Below are positions 1 to 4,747 of a stretch of DNA of 5,311 nt, in pieces. The stretch lies in assembly GCA_947073895.1 (NCBI GenBank), contig CAMTNN010000117.1, positions 1 through 5,311 of the forward strand, written 5' to 3'. The notes beneath the pieces were generated by a model. That model had not been told where the DNA came from. It saw only the letters and a program-made list of their open reading frames with translations, and did not search any database. Both the position numbers and the translations under genes were made by a program. Each line of letters begins with the position of its first letter. Position 1 is the first letter of the stretch. This DNA is from an uncultured cyanobacterium. Its GTDB lineage: Bacteria > Cyanobacteriota > Vampirovibrionia > Gastranaerophilales > Gastranaerophilaceae.

Positions 1-240
1 CGATTTTAATATTTGCTTGGTATCGTCATCCAATCCATTAAAAAAGTCTTTATCACTTCTTAAAATACTGAAAGTATCTACAAGCATACAAGTTTTTGCA
101 TACAGAGAAGCTAAATCCACTACTACCTCTTTTGAAATCTCATACATAACATCACGTATATCTTTGTCCACAAAGTGTTTTTCAAAATATTTTGTTCTGA
201 ACTGTCTGTATTCTTGTTCAAATTCTTCAATTGTTGTCAT
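1..240 (-). CDS. Hypothetical protein, N-terminal 80 residues (C-terminus outside the window)
   Basis: An uninterrupted minus-strand frame starts at ATG 240-238 and is still open at base 1, so only the first 80 residues are visible. The start is supported by a good Shine-Dalgarno (AGGAGA on the minus strand, 252-247, 6 nt from ATG) and by a near-consensus promoter upstream (280-308). The N-terminus is charged and probably helical (MTTIEEFEQEYRQFRTKYFE), and the visible part is rich in Asp, Glu and Lys. I see no signal peptide, membrane segment or motif that identifies a family, and I do not recognise the protein. It is transcribed divergently from the XRE-type regulator at 329-547 and shares an 88-bp control region with it, so regulation by that protein is plausible. 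Reality of the gene is fairly certain; function is unknown. Confidence 0.75.
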   Translation of the reverse strand, partial: MTTIEEFEQEYRQFRTKYFEKHFVDKDIRDVMYEISKEVVVDLASLYAKTCMLVDTFSILRSDKDFFNGLDDDTKQILKS

Positions 241-246
241 TTCTAA

Positions 247-252
247 TCTCCT
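247..252 (-). promoter_or_regulatory. Ribosome binding site of the hypothetical gene
   Basis: The minus strand reads AGGAGA six bases before the ATG at 240. It fixes the start of this edge-truncated gene. Confidence 0.7.
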
Positions 253-279
253 ATTGTGTACTTTAGTCTACATATTAGT

Positions 280-308
280 ATTATAGTGAGTTGATTAAAA
301 TAAGTCAA
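280..308 (-). promoter_or_regulatory. Strong sigma70-type promoter for the hypothetical gene
   Basis: On the minus strand, TTGACT (308-303) is followed by exactly 17 bases and then a perfect TATAAT (285-280). The predicted start is near 273, leaving about 33 nt of leader with a Shine-Dalgarno. Its -35 lies inside the spacer of the opposing promoter of the XRE gene, so the two promoters should interfere with each other. Confidence 0.7.
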
Positions 309-319
309 TAGCCTACTAT
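291..319 (+). promoter_or_regulatory. Probable promoter of the XRE regulator gene, giving a leaderless mRNA
   Basis: TTGATT (291-296), a 17-base spacer and TACTAT (314-319) form a moderate sigma70-type promoter, each box matching consensus at 4 of 6 positions. The start site would fall near 326-327, two or three bases before the ATG at 329. The gene has no Shine-Dalgarno, which agrees with a leaderless or almost leaderless message. The start site is inferred and has not been measured. Confidence 0.45.
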
Positions 320-323
320 AGTA
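314..323. promoter_or_regulatory. Perfect palindrome TACTATAGTA, candidate operator of the XRE regulator
   Basis: TACTATAGTA is its own reverse complement. It covers the proposed -10 of the XRE gene and ends five bases before that gene's start codon. Dimeric XRE/Cro-type regulators bind short palindromes, so autoregulation is the natural reading. Related sequences TACTTTAGT (259-267) and TATTATAGT (279-287, over the -10 of the divergent promoter) lie in the same spacer. The palindrome is directly visible; the operator role is inferred. Confidence 0.4.
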
Positions 324-328
324 AACAA

Positions 329-547
329 ATGATTACTGAAAAAATAAGTTTAAAAATAAAATTCGAAAGACAAAAACGAGGAATTTCACAAGAAGAGCTT
401 GCTTTAACAGCAGGGTTAAGCAGAAGCGCCTTGTGGAAAATTGAAACAGGGAAAGTCTCTCCAACTATTGCCTCATTAGAAAAAATTGCAATTGCCTTAG
501 GTATGGATTTTGCAACACTTACAGACGTTTCAAAAGTCGATTTATAA
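329..547 (+). CDS. Small XRE/Cro-CI family helix-turn-helix transcriptional regulator
   Basis: The 72-residue protein is essentially a single HTH_3/XRE DNA-binding domain (about residues 6-62). It shows the family pattern: an RQKRGISQEELALTAGLSRS segment (15-34) covering helices 2 and 3, the W-K-I-E-x-G-K turn, then S-P-T-I-A-S-L-E-K-I-A-I-A-L-G. There is no C-terminal sensor, oligomerisation or peptidase domain, so it probably acts as a compact dimeric repressor in the cytoplasm. ATG 329 is the only plausible start, because later starts would break the domain. It has no Shine-Dalgarno and probably makes a leaderless mRNA, as the lambda cI message from PRM does. It diverges from the hypothetical gene at 1-240, and only one base separates its stop from the promoter of the small-peptide locus downstream. 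It could control either neighbour. Family assignment is firm; targets are inferred. Confidence 0.9.
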   Translation: MITEKISLKIKFERQKRGISQEELALTAGLSRSALWKIETGKVSPTIASLEKIAIALGMDFATLTDVSKVDL

Positions 548-548
548 T

Positions 549-577
549 TTGCAAAATTGGAAAATATGTTGTATAAT
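549..577 (+). promoter_or_regulatory. Near-consensus promoter of the small hydrophobic peptide transcript
   Basis: TTGCAA (549-554), a 17-base spacer and a perfect TATAAT (572-577) follow directly on the XRE stop codon. The predicted start is near 584, giving a 5' leader of about 75 nt before the ATG at 659. No terminator separates it from the XRE gene, so some read-through is also likely. A second, weaker pair (TTGTAT 569-574, 16 bases, TAAAAT 591-596) lies just downstream. Confidence 0.65.
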
Positions 578-633
578 ATGCTTGTACATTTAAAATAGAA
601 TACAGGCAGAAGATTTTGATTATCATACACTAA

Positions 634-672
634 ATTTCGACAAAAGAAAGGAGGTCGCATGAATGTCGAAAT
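634..672 (+). promoter_or_regulatory. Hairpin carrying the Shine-Dalgarno and start codon of the small peptide in its loop
   Basis: ATTTCGACA (634-642) pairs perfectly with TGTCGAAAT (664-672). The 21-base loop holds a perfect Shine-Dalgarno AAGGAGGT (648-655) and the ATG at 659-661. A second ATG (663-665), ideally spaced from the Shine-Dalgarno, is partly buried in the stem and opens an 8-codon frame (MSKSTKKS). The pairing is seen directly; its effect on ribosome access is inferred. Confidence 0.5.
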
Positions 673-736
673 CAACGAAAAAGAGCTAATACTTATAATA
701 GCATTAGCTCTTACACTAAAAGTCATATTCTTGTAA
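659..736 (+). CDS. 25-residue hydrophobic peptide, candidate type I toxin
   Basis: The frame ATG 659 to TAA 734-736 encodes 25 residues: a short acidic head (MNVEINEKE) and a hydrophobic segment from residue 10 (ELILIIALALTLKVIFL) interrupted only by Lys21. That length could form a short transmembrane helix. A perfect Shine-Dalgarno AAGGAGGT (648-655) precedes it, closely spaced (3-4 nt), and a near-consensus promoter lies at 549-577. A 10-bp inverted repeat inside the gene (681-690 with 703-712) acts as an intrinsic terminator when read on the other strand. I do not recognise the peptide sequence. Size, hydrophobicity, strong translation signals and an opposing transcript fit membrane-acting type I toxins such as the TxpA, Ibs and Fst classes. 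It could also be a harmless small membrane peptide, or a leader whose RNA structure is the real product. Confidence 0.5.
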   Translation: MNVEINEKELILIIALALTLKVIFL

Positions 737-776
737 TTTGACTGCAGGTGTGGGTGTTAGCGTCACCCATGCCTGT
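675..776 (-). ncRNA. Predicted cis-antisense RNA to the small peptide mRNA (candidate antitoxin)
   Basis: An opposing promoter (783-810) should start near 776 on the minus strand, and an intrinsic terminator stem lies at 712-681 followed by T residues to 678. The predicted RNA is about 100 nt. It is complementary to the 3' hairpin, the 3' UTR and roughly codons 6-25 of the small ORF, but not to the Shine-Dalgarno. This resembles TxpA/RatA and BsrG/SR4, where the antisense RNA covers the 3' part of the toxin message and promotes RNase III cleavage. Both ends are predictions; no ORF of note lies in the RNA. Confidence 0.4.
678..712 (-). terminator. Intrinsic terminator inside the small ORF, for antisense transcription
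   Basis: AAGAGCTAAT and ATTAGCTCTT (712-703 with 690-681 on the minus strand) form a perfect 10-bp stem with a 12-base loop. On the minus strand the stem runs into five T residues (682-678). On the plus strand it is followed by ACACT, with no U-tract. The asymmetry points to a minus-strand terminator placed within the coding sequence. Confidence 0.5.
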
Positions 777-787
777 ATTCTTATTTT
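743..787 (+). terminator. 3' hairpin and probable terminator of the small peptide transcript
   Basis: Bases 743-756 pair with 764-777 around the 7-base loop TTAGCGT. The stem has 14 pairs, with a GGGTG/CACCC core, and three are G-U wobbles (744-776, 749-771, 750-770). In the complementary RNA those wobbles become A-C mismatches, so the stem is suited to the plus-strand transcript. ATTCTTATTTT follows, a moderate U-rich tail. Bases 770-777 are shared with the long-range inverted repeat. Confidence 0.55.
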
Positions 788-810
788 AACTTATTTTGAA
801 TTTTTTTCAA
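783..810 (-). promoter_or_regulatory. Opposing promoter for the antisense RNA
   Basis: On the minus strand TTGAAA (810-805) is followed by 16 bases and TAAAAT (788-783). Each box matches consensus at 5 of 6 positions. Its -10 lies in the right arm of the 590-789 inverted repeat. The region is very AT-rich, which raises the chance of an accidental match. Confidence 0.4.
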
Positions 811-816
811 GTGGTT

Positions 817-842
817 AAAAAAAGGGCTCCGAGGAACCCTTT
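817..842 (-). terminator. Rho-independent terminator of the fabH-fabD-fabG unit
   Basis: On the minus strand AAAGGGTTC (842-834) pairs with GAGCCCTTT (829-821) around a CTCG loop, followed by an unbroken run of T to 817. It starts eight bases after the fabG stop, closing the operon there. The plus strand of the stem is followed by CTAATTCTTAT, so weak termination of rightward transcription is also possible. Confidence 0.9.
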
Positions 843-849
843 CTAATTC

Positions 850-1581
850 TTATATCATCAAACCGCCTGCAACTTCAATTGCTTGACCTGTTACGTATTC
901 AGTTTCAAGAGCCAAGAATTTAACAACTTTAGCGATATCTTCCGGAGTACCAAGTCTCTTCATTGGAATAGCTTTTAAATACTCATCGATATTTGGAAGC
1001 TCAGCTGTCATTGCAGTTTTGATGAAACCAGGACATACAGCGTTTACTCTGATGTTTCTTGAACCAAATTCTTTTGCAAGAGTTTGAGTGAAACCAATTA
1101 GACCAGCTTTAGAAGCTGAGTAGTTAGCTTGACCAGCGTTACCGTGACGTCCGACAATACTTGACATATTGATAATTGAACCTTGACGAGCTTTTGACAT
1201 GTGTTTAATAACAGCATTAGTTACACAGAAAGCAGATGTTAAGTTAACCTTAATTACACTTTCCCATTGGTTCATATCCATTCTTAAGAATAAACCGTCT
1301 CTTGTAATACCTGCGTTGTTTAACAAGATATCGATTTTACCGTGTTCAGCAATCATCTTATCAACATTTTCTTTAACAGCTTCATGGTTTGATACGTCAA
1401 AGCTGTAGAAATAAGCATTAACACCGCAAGCTTTGATTTCATCAATTGCAGGTTGAGCTTTTTCAGCATCACAAATATCATTGATAATAATGTCACAACC
1501 AGCTTTAGCAAGTTCTAATGCACAAGCTAAACCAATACCGCGTGAACCGCCTGTAATTAAAGCAATTTTTCTTTCTGTCAT
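850..1581 (-). CDS. fabG: 3-oxoacyl-[acyl-carrier-protein] reductase
   Basis: FabG carries out the first reduction of fatty acid elongation: 3-oxoacyl-ACP plus NADPH gives (3R)-3-hydroxyacyl-ACP in the cytoplasm. The 243-residue protein is a classical short-chain dehydrogenase of normal FabG length. It has the cofactor motif TGGSRGIG (10-17), NNAG (88-91), and a catalytic tetrad of Asn113, Ser141, Tyr154 and Lys158 (YSASK). The segment SSIVGRHGNAGQANYSASKAG region (140-160) is characteristic of FabG within the SDR family, and PG at 184-185 is also conserved. Fourteen bases separate it from the fabD stop; a GGAGA Shine-Dalgarno overlaps that stop (TAAGGAG), fixing ATG 1581 and suggesting coupled translation. 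It is the last gene of the unit. Its synteny with fabD and fabH makes a different SDR activity unlikely. Confidence 0.96.
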   Translation of the reverse strand: MTERKIALITGGSRGIGLACALELAKAGCDIIINDICDAEKAQPAIDEIKACGVNAYFYSFDVSNHEAVKENVDKMIAEHGKIDILLNNAGITRDGLFLRMDMNQWESVIKVNLTSAFCVTNAVIKHMSKARQGSIINMSSIVGRHGNAGQANYSASKAGLIGFTQTLAKEFGSRNIRVNAVCPGFIKTAMTAELPNIDEYLKAIPMKRLGTPEDIAKVVKFLALETEYVTGQAIEVAGGLMI

Positions 1582-1595
1582 TTTAATCTTTCTCC

Positions 1596-2540
1596 TTATA
1601 CTAAACTCATTGATTCTTTTAATGCTTCAATAGTAGCATCTAATGATGCTTTGTCAAACACATTGTAAACAGTTGCCTCTGGAGCAATCTTTTTATTCAA
1701 GCCTGCAAGAACTTTACCCGGCCCGATTTCAATAAACGTATCAACACCTTCTTCAACCATTTTTTGGATTGTTTGAGTCCAGTGAACTGATGAATAAATC
1801 TGTTTAGGCATTTTTGCTCTAAAATCTTCTGATGAAGTTGTTGCTTCGGCATCCACGTTAGTAATTACAGGGATTGAAGCGTTATTTAATTCAAAATCAG
1901 AAATAAATGAAGCAAATTCGTTACCTGCATTTTCCATAAACTTAGAGTGGAACGCGCCTGAAACGGCAAGAGGGACAACTCTTCTGACACCATTTGCAAG
2001 AAGATAATCAGATGTTGCTTTAACCGCATCATCAGCACCGGTAATAACAACCTGAGCAGGTGAGTTGTAGTTAGCTACGTCAACATAACCGACTTTTGAA
2101 CCTTCTTCCAATCCGGCTTTTAATTGTTCTTCTGATGCGTTAAGCACAGCAGCCATTGAACCGCCTTTAGTTGCACCCATTAAATCTGCACGTTTTTGGA
2201 TAGCTTTTAAAGTATTTTCAAGACTCATAACACCTGCAGCATACATAGCACAGTATTCACCCAAAGAATGTCCCGCAACAAAATCAGCTTCAATTTTAAC
2301 TTGTGATTTCAATGCTTCCATAGCTGCAATTGACATAGTTACAATTGAAGGCTGTGTATTAACTGTTTGTTTAAGGTCTTCTTCCGGACCTTCAAAACAA
2401 ATTGTTGTAATACTTTTACCTAATGTAGAATCAGCTTTGTCGAAAACAGCTTTTGCTGATTCAAAATTCTCGTACAAGTCTTTTCCCATTCCAACAGACT
2501 GAGAACCTTGTCCCGGAAATAAAAACGCAACTTTTTTCAT
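1596..2540 (-). CDS. fabD: Malonyl-CoA:ACP transacylase
   Basis: FabD moves malonyl from CoA to acyl carrier protein, supplying the extender unit for every elongation cycle. The 314-residue protein has the usual family length. Visible landmarks are the N-terminal FPGQGSQ (8-14, with oxyanion-hole Gln11), the nucleophile elbow GHSLGE (90-95) with catalytic Ser92, Arg117 that binds the malonyl carboxylate, catalytic His198 in GAFHS, and the C-terminal IGPGKVL segment (272-278). The whole catalytic set is present. The ATG at 2540 follows the fabH stop by one base (TAA-T-ATG), with a purine-rich AGAAGGGA Shine-Dalgarno inside the end of fabH, so the two genes are probably translationally coupled. 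It is the middle gene of fabH-fabD-fabG. Confidence 0.96.
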   Translation of the reverse strand: MKKVAFLFPGQGSQSVGMGKDLYENFESAKAVFDKADSTLGKSITTICFEGPEEDLKQTVNTQPSIVTMSIAAMEALKSQVKIEADFVAGHSLGEYCAMYAAGVMSLENTLKAIQKRADLMGATKGGSMAAVLNASEEQLKAGLEEGSKVGYVDVANYNSPAQVVITGADDAVKATSDYLLANGVRRVVPLAVSGAFHSKFMENAGNEFASFISDFELNNASIPVITNVDAEATTSSEDFRAKMPKQIYSSVHWTQTIQKMVEEGVDTFIEIGPGKVLAGLNKKIAPEATVYNVFDKASLDATIEALKESMSLV

Positions 2541-2541
2541 A

Positions 2542-3552
2542 TTAACATATCCCTTCTCTTAATCTTACAATTGCACCGCCCCAGGTCATACCCGCTCCAA
2601 ATCCGCAAAGAATAGCAGTTGAACCAAGCTTAACTTTACCTTGTTCAACACTTTCTGCCATAGCTAAAGGAATGGAAGCAGCTGATGTGTTACCATAGTA
2701 TTTAATATTAGTAACAACTTTTTCATCACTGTAACCAAGACGTTCCTGAACAGCTTGAATAATTCTTAAATTAGCCTGATGCGGTATCAAGTAATCAATT
2801 TCTTCAGCTTTCATACCTGCTTTTTCAATCATTTCTTCAACATATTGAGGAAGTGTTCTTGCAACAAATTTATAAACCTCTTTACCATTCATTTCGATAA
2901 ATTGAGGTTGTTCGTCATTAGCTTCCACAAGCGGACAATTTTTACCTGCAAGAGGTAATTTAATCAAATCACCAATTGAACCGTTTGCTCTAATATCAAT
3001 TGATATAATATCGTCAACTCCGTCATCAGAAGCTGTAACAACCATAGCTCCTGCACCGTCACCAAAAAGAATAGAAGCACTTCTGTCTTCCCAGTTTAAT
3101 AATCTTGAGTTATTATCAGTTGCAACAAGCAAGATTGATTTATACATTCCGGAAGCGATAAAACCTCTTGCAATACTCATTGCATAAATCAAACCCGAGC
3201 AAGCAGCCGTAATATCAAATGCAGGAACGTCATTTGGAATACCCATATGAGCCTGAATTCTACAAGCGATAGCAGGATATAATTCAGGAGGTGCAGAAGA
3301 AGCACAAATTACCATATCAATGTCTTCTACTTTCAAACCTGATTTTTCCAACGCTCTTTCAGCCGCCTTATAACCTAAATCGACAGCACTTTCATTACCA
3401 GAAACAAGTCTTCTTTCTTTTATCCCAGTTCTGGTATAAATCCATTCATCTGATGTATCATATAACTTAGTTAAATCATCATTCGTAACTACCGTTTCAG
3501 GTATACAATATCCTACACCTGCAATTTTCAACGGAATTATATTATTAATCAT
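2542..3552 (-). CDS. fabH: 3-oxoacyl-ACP synthase III (beta-ketoacyl-ACP synthase III, KAS III)
   Basis: FabH starts fatty acid synthesis by condensing a short acyl-CoA, usually acetyl-CoA or a branched starter, with malonyl-ACP. The 336-residue protein carries the full Cys-His-Asn triad: Cys118 in TAACSG, His258 in IPHQAN and Asn288 in YYGNTSAAS. Other KAS III hallmarks are the early DEWIYTRTGIKERR (35-48), FGDGAGAMV (163-171) and the C-terminal CGFGAGMTWGGAIV region (316-329). ATG 3552 has a strong AGGAGAAGG ribosome site and lies just downstream of its own extended -10 promoter, so fabH heads the fabHDG unit. Compared with typical members the N-terminus has about five extra residues. Starter specificity cannot be read from the sequence. 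Confidence 0.96.
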   Translation of the reverse strand: MINNIIPLKIAGVGYCIPETVVTNDDLTKLYDTSDEWIYTRTGIKERRLVSGNESAVDLGYKAAERALEKSGLKVEDIDMVICASSAPPELYPAIACRIQAHMGIPNDVPAFDITAACSGLIYAMSIARGFIASGMYKSILLVATDNNSRLLNWEDRSASILFGDGAGAMVVTASDDGVDDIISIDIRANGSIGDLIKLPLAGKNCPLVEANDEQPQFIEMNGKEVYKFVARTLPQYVEEMIEKAGMKAEEIDYLIPHQANLRIIQAVQERLGYSDEKVVTNIKYYGNTSAASIPLAMAESVEQGKVKLGSTAILCGFGAGMTWGGAIVRLREGIC

Positions 3553-3566
3553 TTTCCTTCTCCTCG
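3553..3566 (-). promoter_or_regulatory. Ribosome binding site of fabH
   Basis: The minus strand reads CGAGGAGAAGGAAA directly before ATG 3552. The AGGAG core is well spaced, and the short leader leaves room for little else. Confidence 0.7.
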
Positions 3567-3574
3567 TTTCTAGT

Positions 3575-3583
3575 ATTATAGCA
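3575..3583 (-). promoter_or_regulatory. Extended -10 promoter of fabH-fabD-fabG
   Basis: The minus strand has TGC followed by a perfect TATAAT (580-575 within 3500s, that is 3580-3575), the extended -10 form. No good -35 lies at 16-18 bases, which extended -10 promoters tolerate. The predicted start near 3568 leaves about 15 nt of leader with the fabH ribosome site. It lies after the plsX terminator, so fabHDG is probably a separate unit. I see no recognisable FapR or FabT operator. Confidence 0.6.
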
Positions 3584-3621
3584 CAATTAATATGTAACAG
3601 ATTGTAAATGTTTTAGCCATT

Positions 3622-3652
3622 AAAAAAGGTGCGCTGAACTGCACACCTTTTT
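3622..3652 (-). terminator. Rho-independent terminator after plsX
   Basis: On the minus strand 3652-3641 pairs with 3634-3623 (12 pairs, one G-U) around the loop AGTTCA, followed by six T residues. It begins 22 bases after the plsX stop and should end the rpmF-plsX transcript. The stem is A-rich on one side and T-rich on the other, so it could terminate in both directions. Confidence 0.85.
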
Positions 3653-3674
3653 CAATAATTTCTAAGTTTCATTA

Positions 3675-4730
3675 CTAATTACCAAGTGATTCGGAAATTT
3701 TGCTGTTAACACCAGTAACAACCGCTTCCTTAGCAACTCTTACAGCATTTTTGATTGCGTAAGCTTTGCTTCTGCCGTGAGAAATTACCGTAATTCCCTT
3801 AACACCTAAAAGCAAGCATCCACCGAATTCTTCATAATTAATCTTTTCATAAATTCTTTTCATAAACGGTTTAGCCAACATACCGATAATCATACCCAAA
3901 AAGTCTGATTTGAATTGTTCTTTAATCATTCTAAATAACAATGATGAAGTTCCTTCTGTTACTTTAAGAACAACGTTACCTACAAAACCGTCACAAACTA
4001 CAACATCACAGTGGTTAAGGAACAACTCACGTCCTTCAACGTTACCCATGAAGTTGAATTTTTCTTTTTCTTCTTCCAATAAATTATAAGTCGCTTGAGC
4101 AAGTTCATTACCTTTACCGGCTTCTTCACCGATATTAAGAACCCCGACTCTTGGATTTTCAATTCCCAATACATTTTTAGAGAATGTCATACCCATAATT
4201 GCGAACTGTTTAAGCATTTGAGGAGTACAATTACTGTTAGCACCACCGTCAATAACAACAATCGGTTTTTTCATTGTAGGAAGCGTAACCGCAATTGCCG
4301 GTCTGTCAATACCTTGGATTCTTCCTAAACCAAACAAGCTTGATGCCATTGCTGCACCTGTAGAACCAGCTGCAACAAGTGCTTCTGAACTACCTGTAGC
4401 TACTGAATTTACAGTTAAAACAATTGATGAGTTTTTCTTCTTACGAATAGCCTGCCCAGGAGCTTCGCCCATTTCAATAATTTCAGAAGCATGAGTAATT
4501 TTGATGTCTAAAGATTTAACATCAATTTTAACTCTTTTTTTACCGTTAGCTTTACCGCAATCAGATAAAAATCCTTCTTTTTGGATTGTTTCAAGACACT
4601 GCTCAATTTGGTCTTGTTTACCAACCAACTCTAAACCTACACCGTATTCAGCTGCACCCCATACTGCACCTGCAACTATTTCAAATGGAGCATTATCTCC
4701 GCCCATTGCATCAACAGCTATTCTTGTCAT
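3675..4730 (-). CDS. plsX: Phosphate acyltransferase (acyl-ACP:phosphate transacylase)
   Basis: PlsX converts acyl-ACP and inorganic phosphate into acyl-phosphate, which PlsY uses to acylate glycerol-3-phosphate; it links fatty acid synthesis to phospholipid synthesis at the inner face of the membrane. The 351-residue protein has the family signatures: DAMGGDNAP (7-15), the MGEAPGQAIRKKKNSS stretch (87-102), AGSTGA (121-126), GIDRPAIAV (140-148), DGGAN (161-165), GNVEGR (229-234), CDGFVGNVVLK (246-256) and SHGRS (317-321). It is slightly longer than many homologues, helped by a lysine-rich insert around residues 59-70. A GAGGGG ribosome site (4740-4735) lies four bases before ATG 4730. It follows rpmF after a 66-bp spacer with a strong hairpin and ends at its own terminator. 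Confidence 0.95.
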   Translation of the reverse strand: MTRIAVDAMGGDNAPFEIVAGAVWGAAEYGVGLELVGKQDQIEQCLETIQKEGFLSDCGKANGKKRVKIDVKSLDIKITHASEIIEMGEAPGQAIRKKKNSSIVLTVNSVATGSSEALVAAGSTGAAMASSLFGLGRIQGIDRPAIAVTLPTMKKPIVVIDGGANSNCTPQMLKQFAIMGMTFSKNVLGIENPRVGVLNIGEEAGKGNELAQATYNLLEEEKEKFNFMGNVEGRELFLNHCDVVVCDGFVGNVVLKVTEGTSSLLFRMIKEQFKSDFLGMIIGMLAKPFMKRIYEKINYEEFGGCLLLGVKGITVISHGRSKAYAIKNAVRVAKEAVVTGVNSKISESLGN

Positions 4731-4747
4731 TTATCCCCTCATCCATT

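Larger units (their letters stand above)
590..789. repeat. Long inverted repeat enclosing the small peptide gene (19 bp, one bulged base)
   Basis: Left arm 590-608 and right arm 770-789 are reverse complements over 19 pairs, with only T782 unpaired. The inner core GAATACAGGCA (598-608) pairs perfectly with TGCCTGTATTC (770-780), and the outer TTAAAATA pairs with TATTTTAA around the bulge. In the predicted transcript (from about 584) this would join the 5' leader to the 3' end, as in hok or aapA1 toxin mRNAs. The right arm also takes part in the local 3' hairpin at 743-777, so the two folds exclude each other. Seen as DNA, the arms could be terminal inverted repeats of a 200-bp MITE-like element, but I see no target-site duplication. 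Confidence 0.6.

Noticed and set aside
17..286. An 89-codon plus-strand frame at the left edge
   Set aside because: The minus-strand frame over 1-240 has a proper ribosome site and near-consensus promoter. The plus-strand frame has neither, and its composition is shadow-like.
316..726. A 136-codon open frame on the minus strand
   Set aside because: It lies antisense to the clear XRE domain gene and the small-peptide locus, has no convincing ribosome site, and its Ser/Phe/Ile-rich product looks like the shadow of another frame.
590..789. Calling this segment a MITE or other mobile element outright
   Set aside because: The inverted ends are good, but no target-site duplication is visible and no second copy is in the window, so it is listed as an inverted repeat with this as an alternative.
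1199..1408. A 69-codon plus-strand frame inside fabG
   Set aside because: It is antisense to the FabG core including NNAG, so it is a shadow frame.
3553..3674. A fatty-acid regulator operator (FapR or FabT type) ahead of fabH
   Set aside because: I found no palindrome resembling those operators around the extended -10 promoter.
4095..4328. A 77-codon plus-strand frame inside plsX
   Set aside because: It is antisense to conserved PlsX motifs and has no ribosome site or protein-like pattern.
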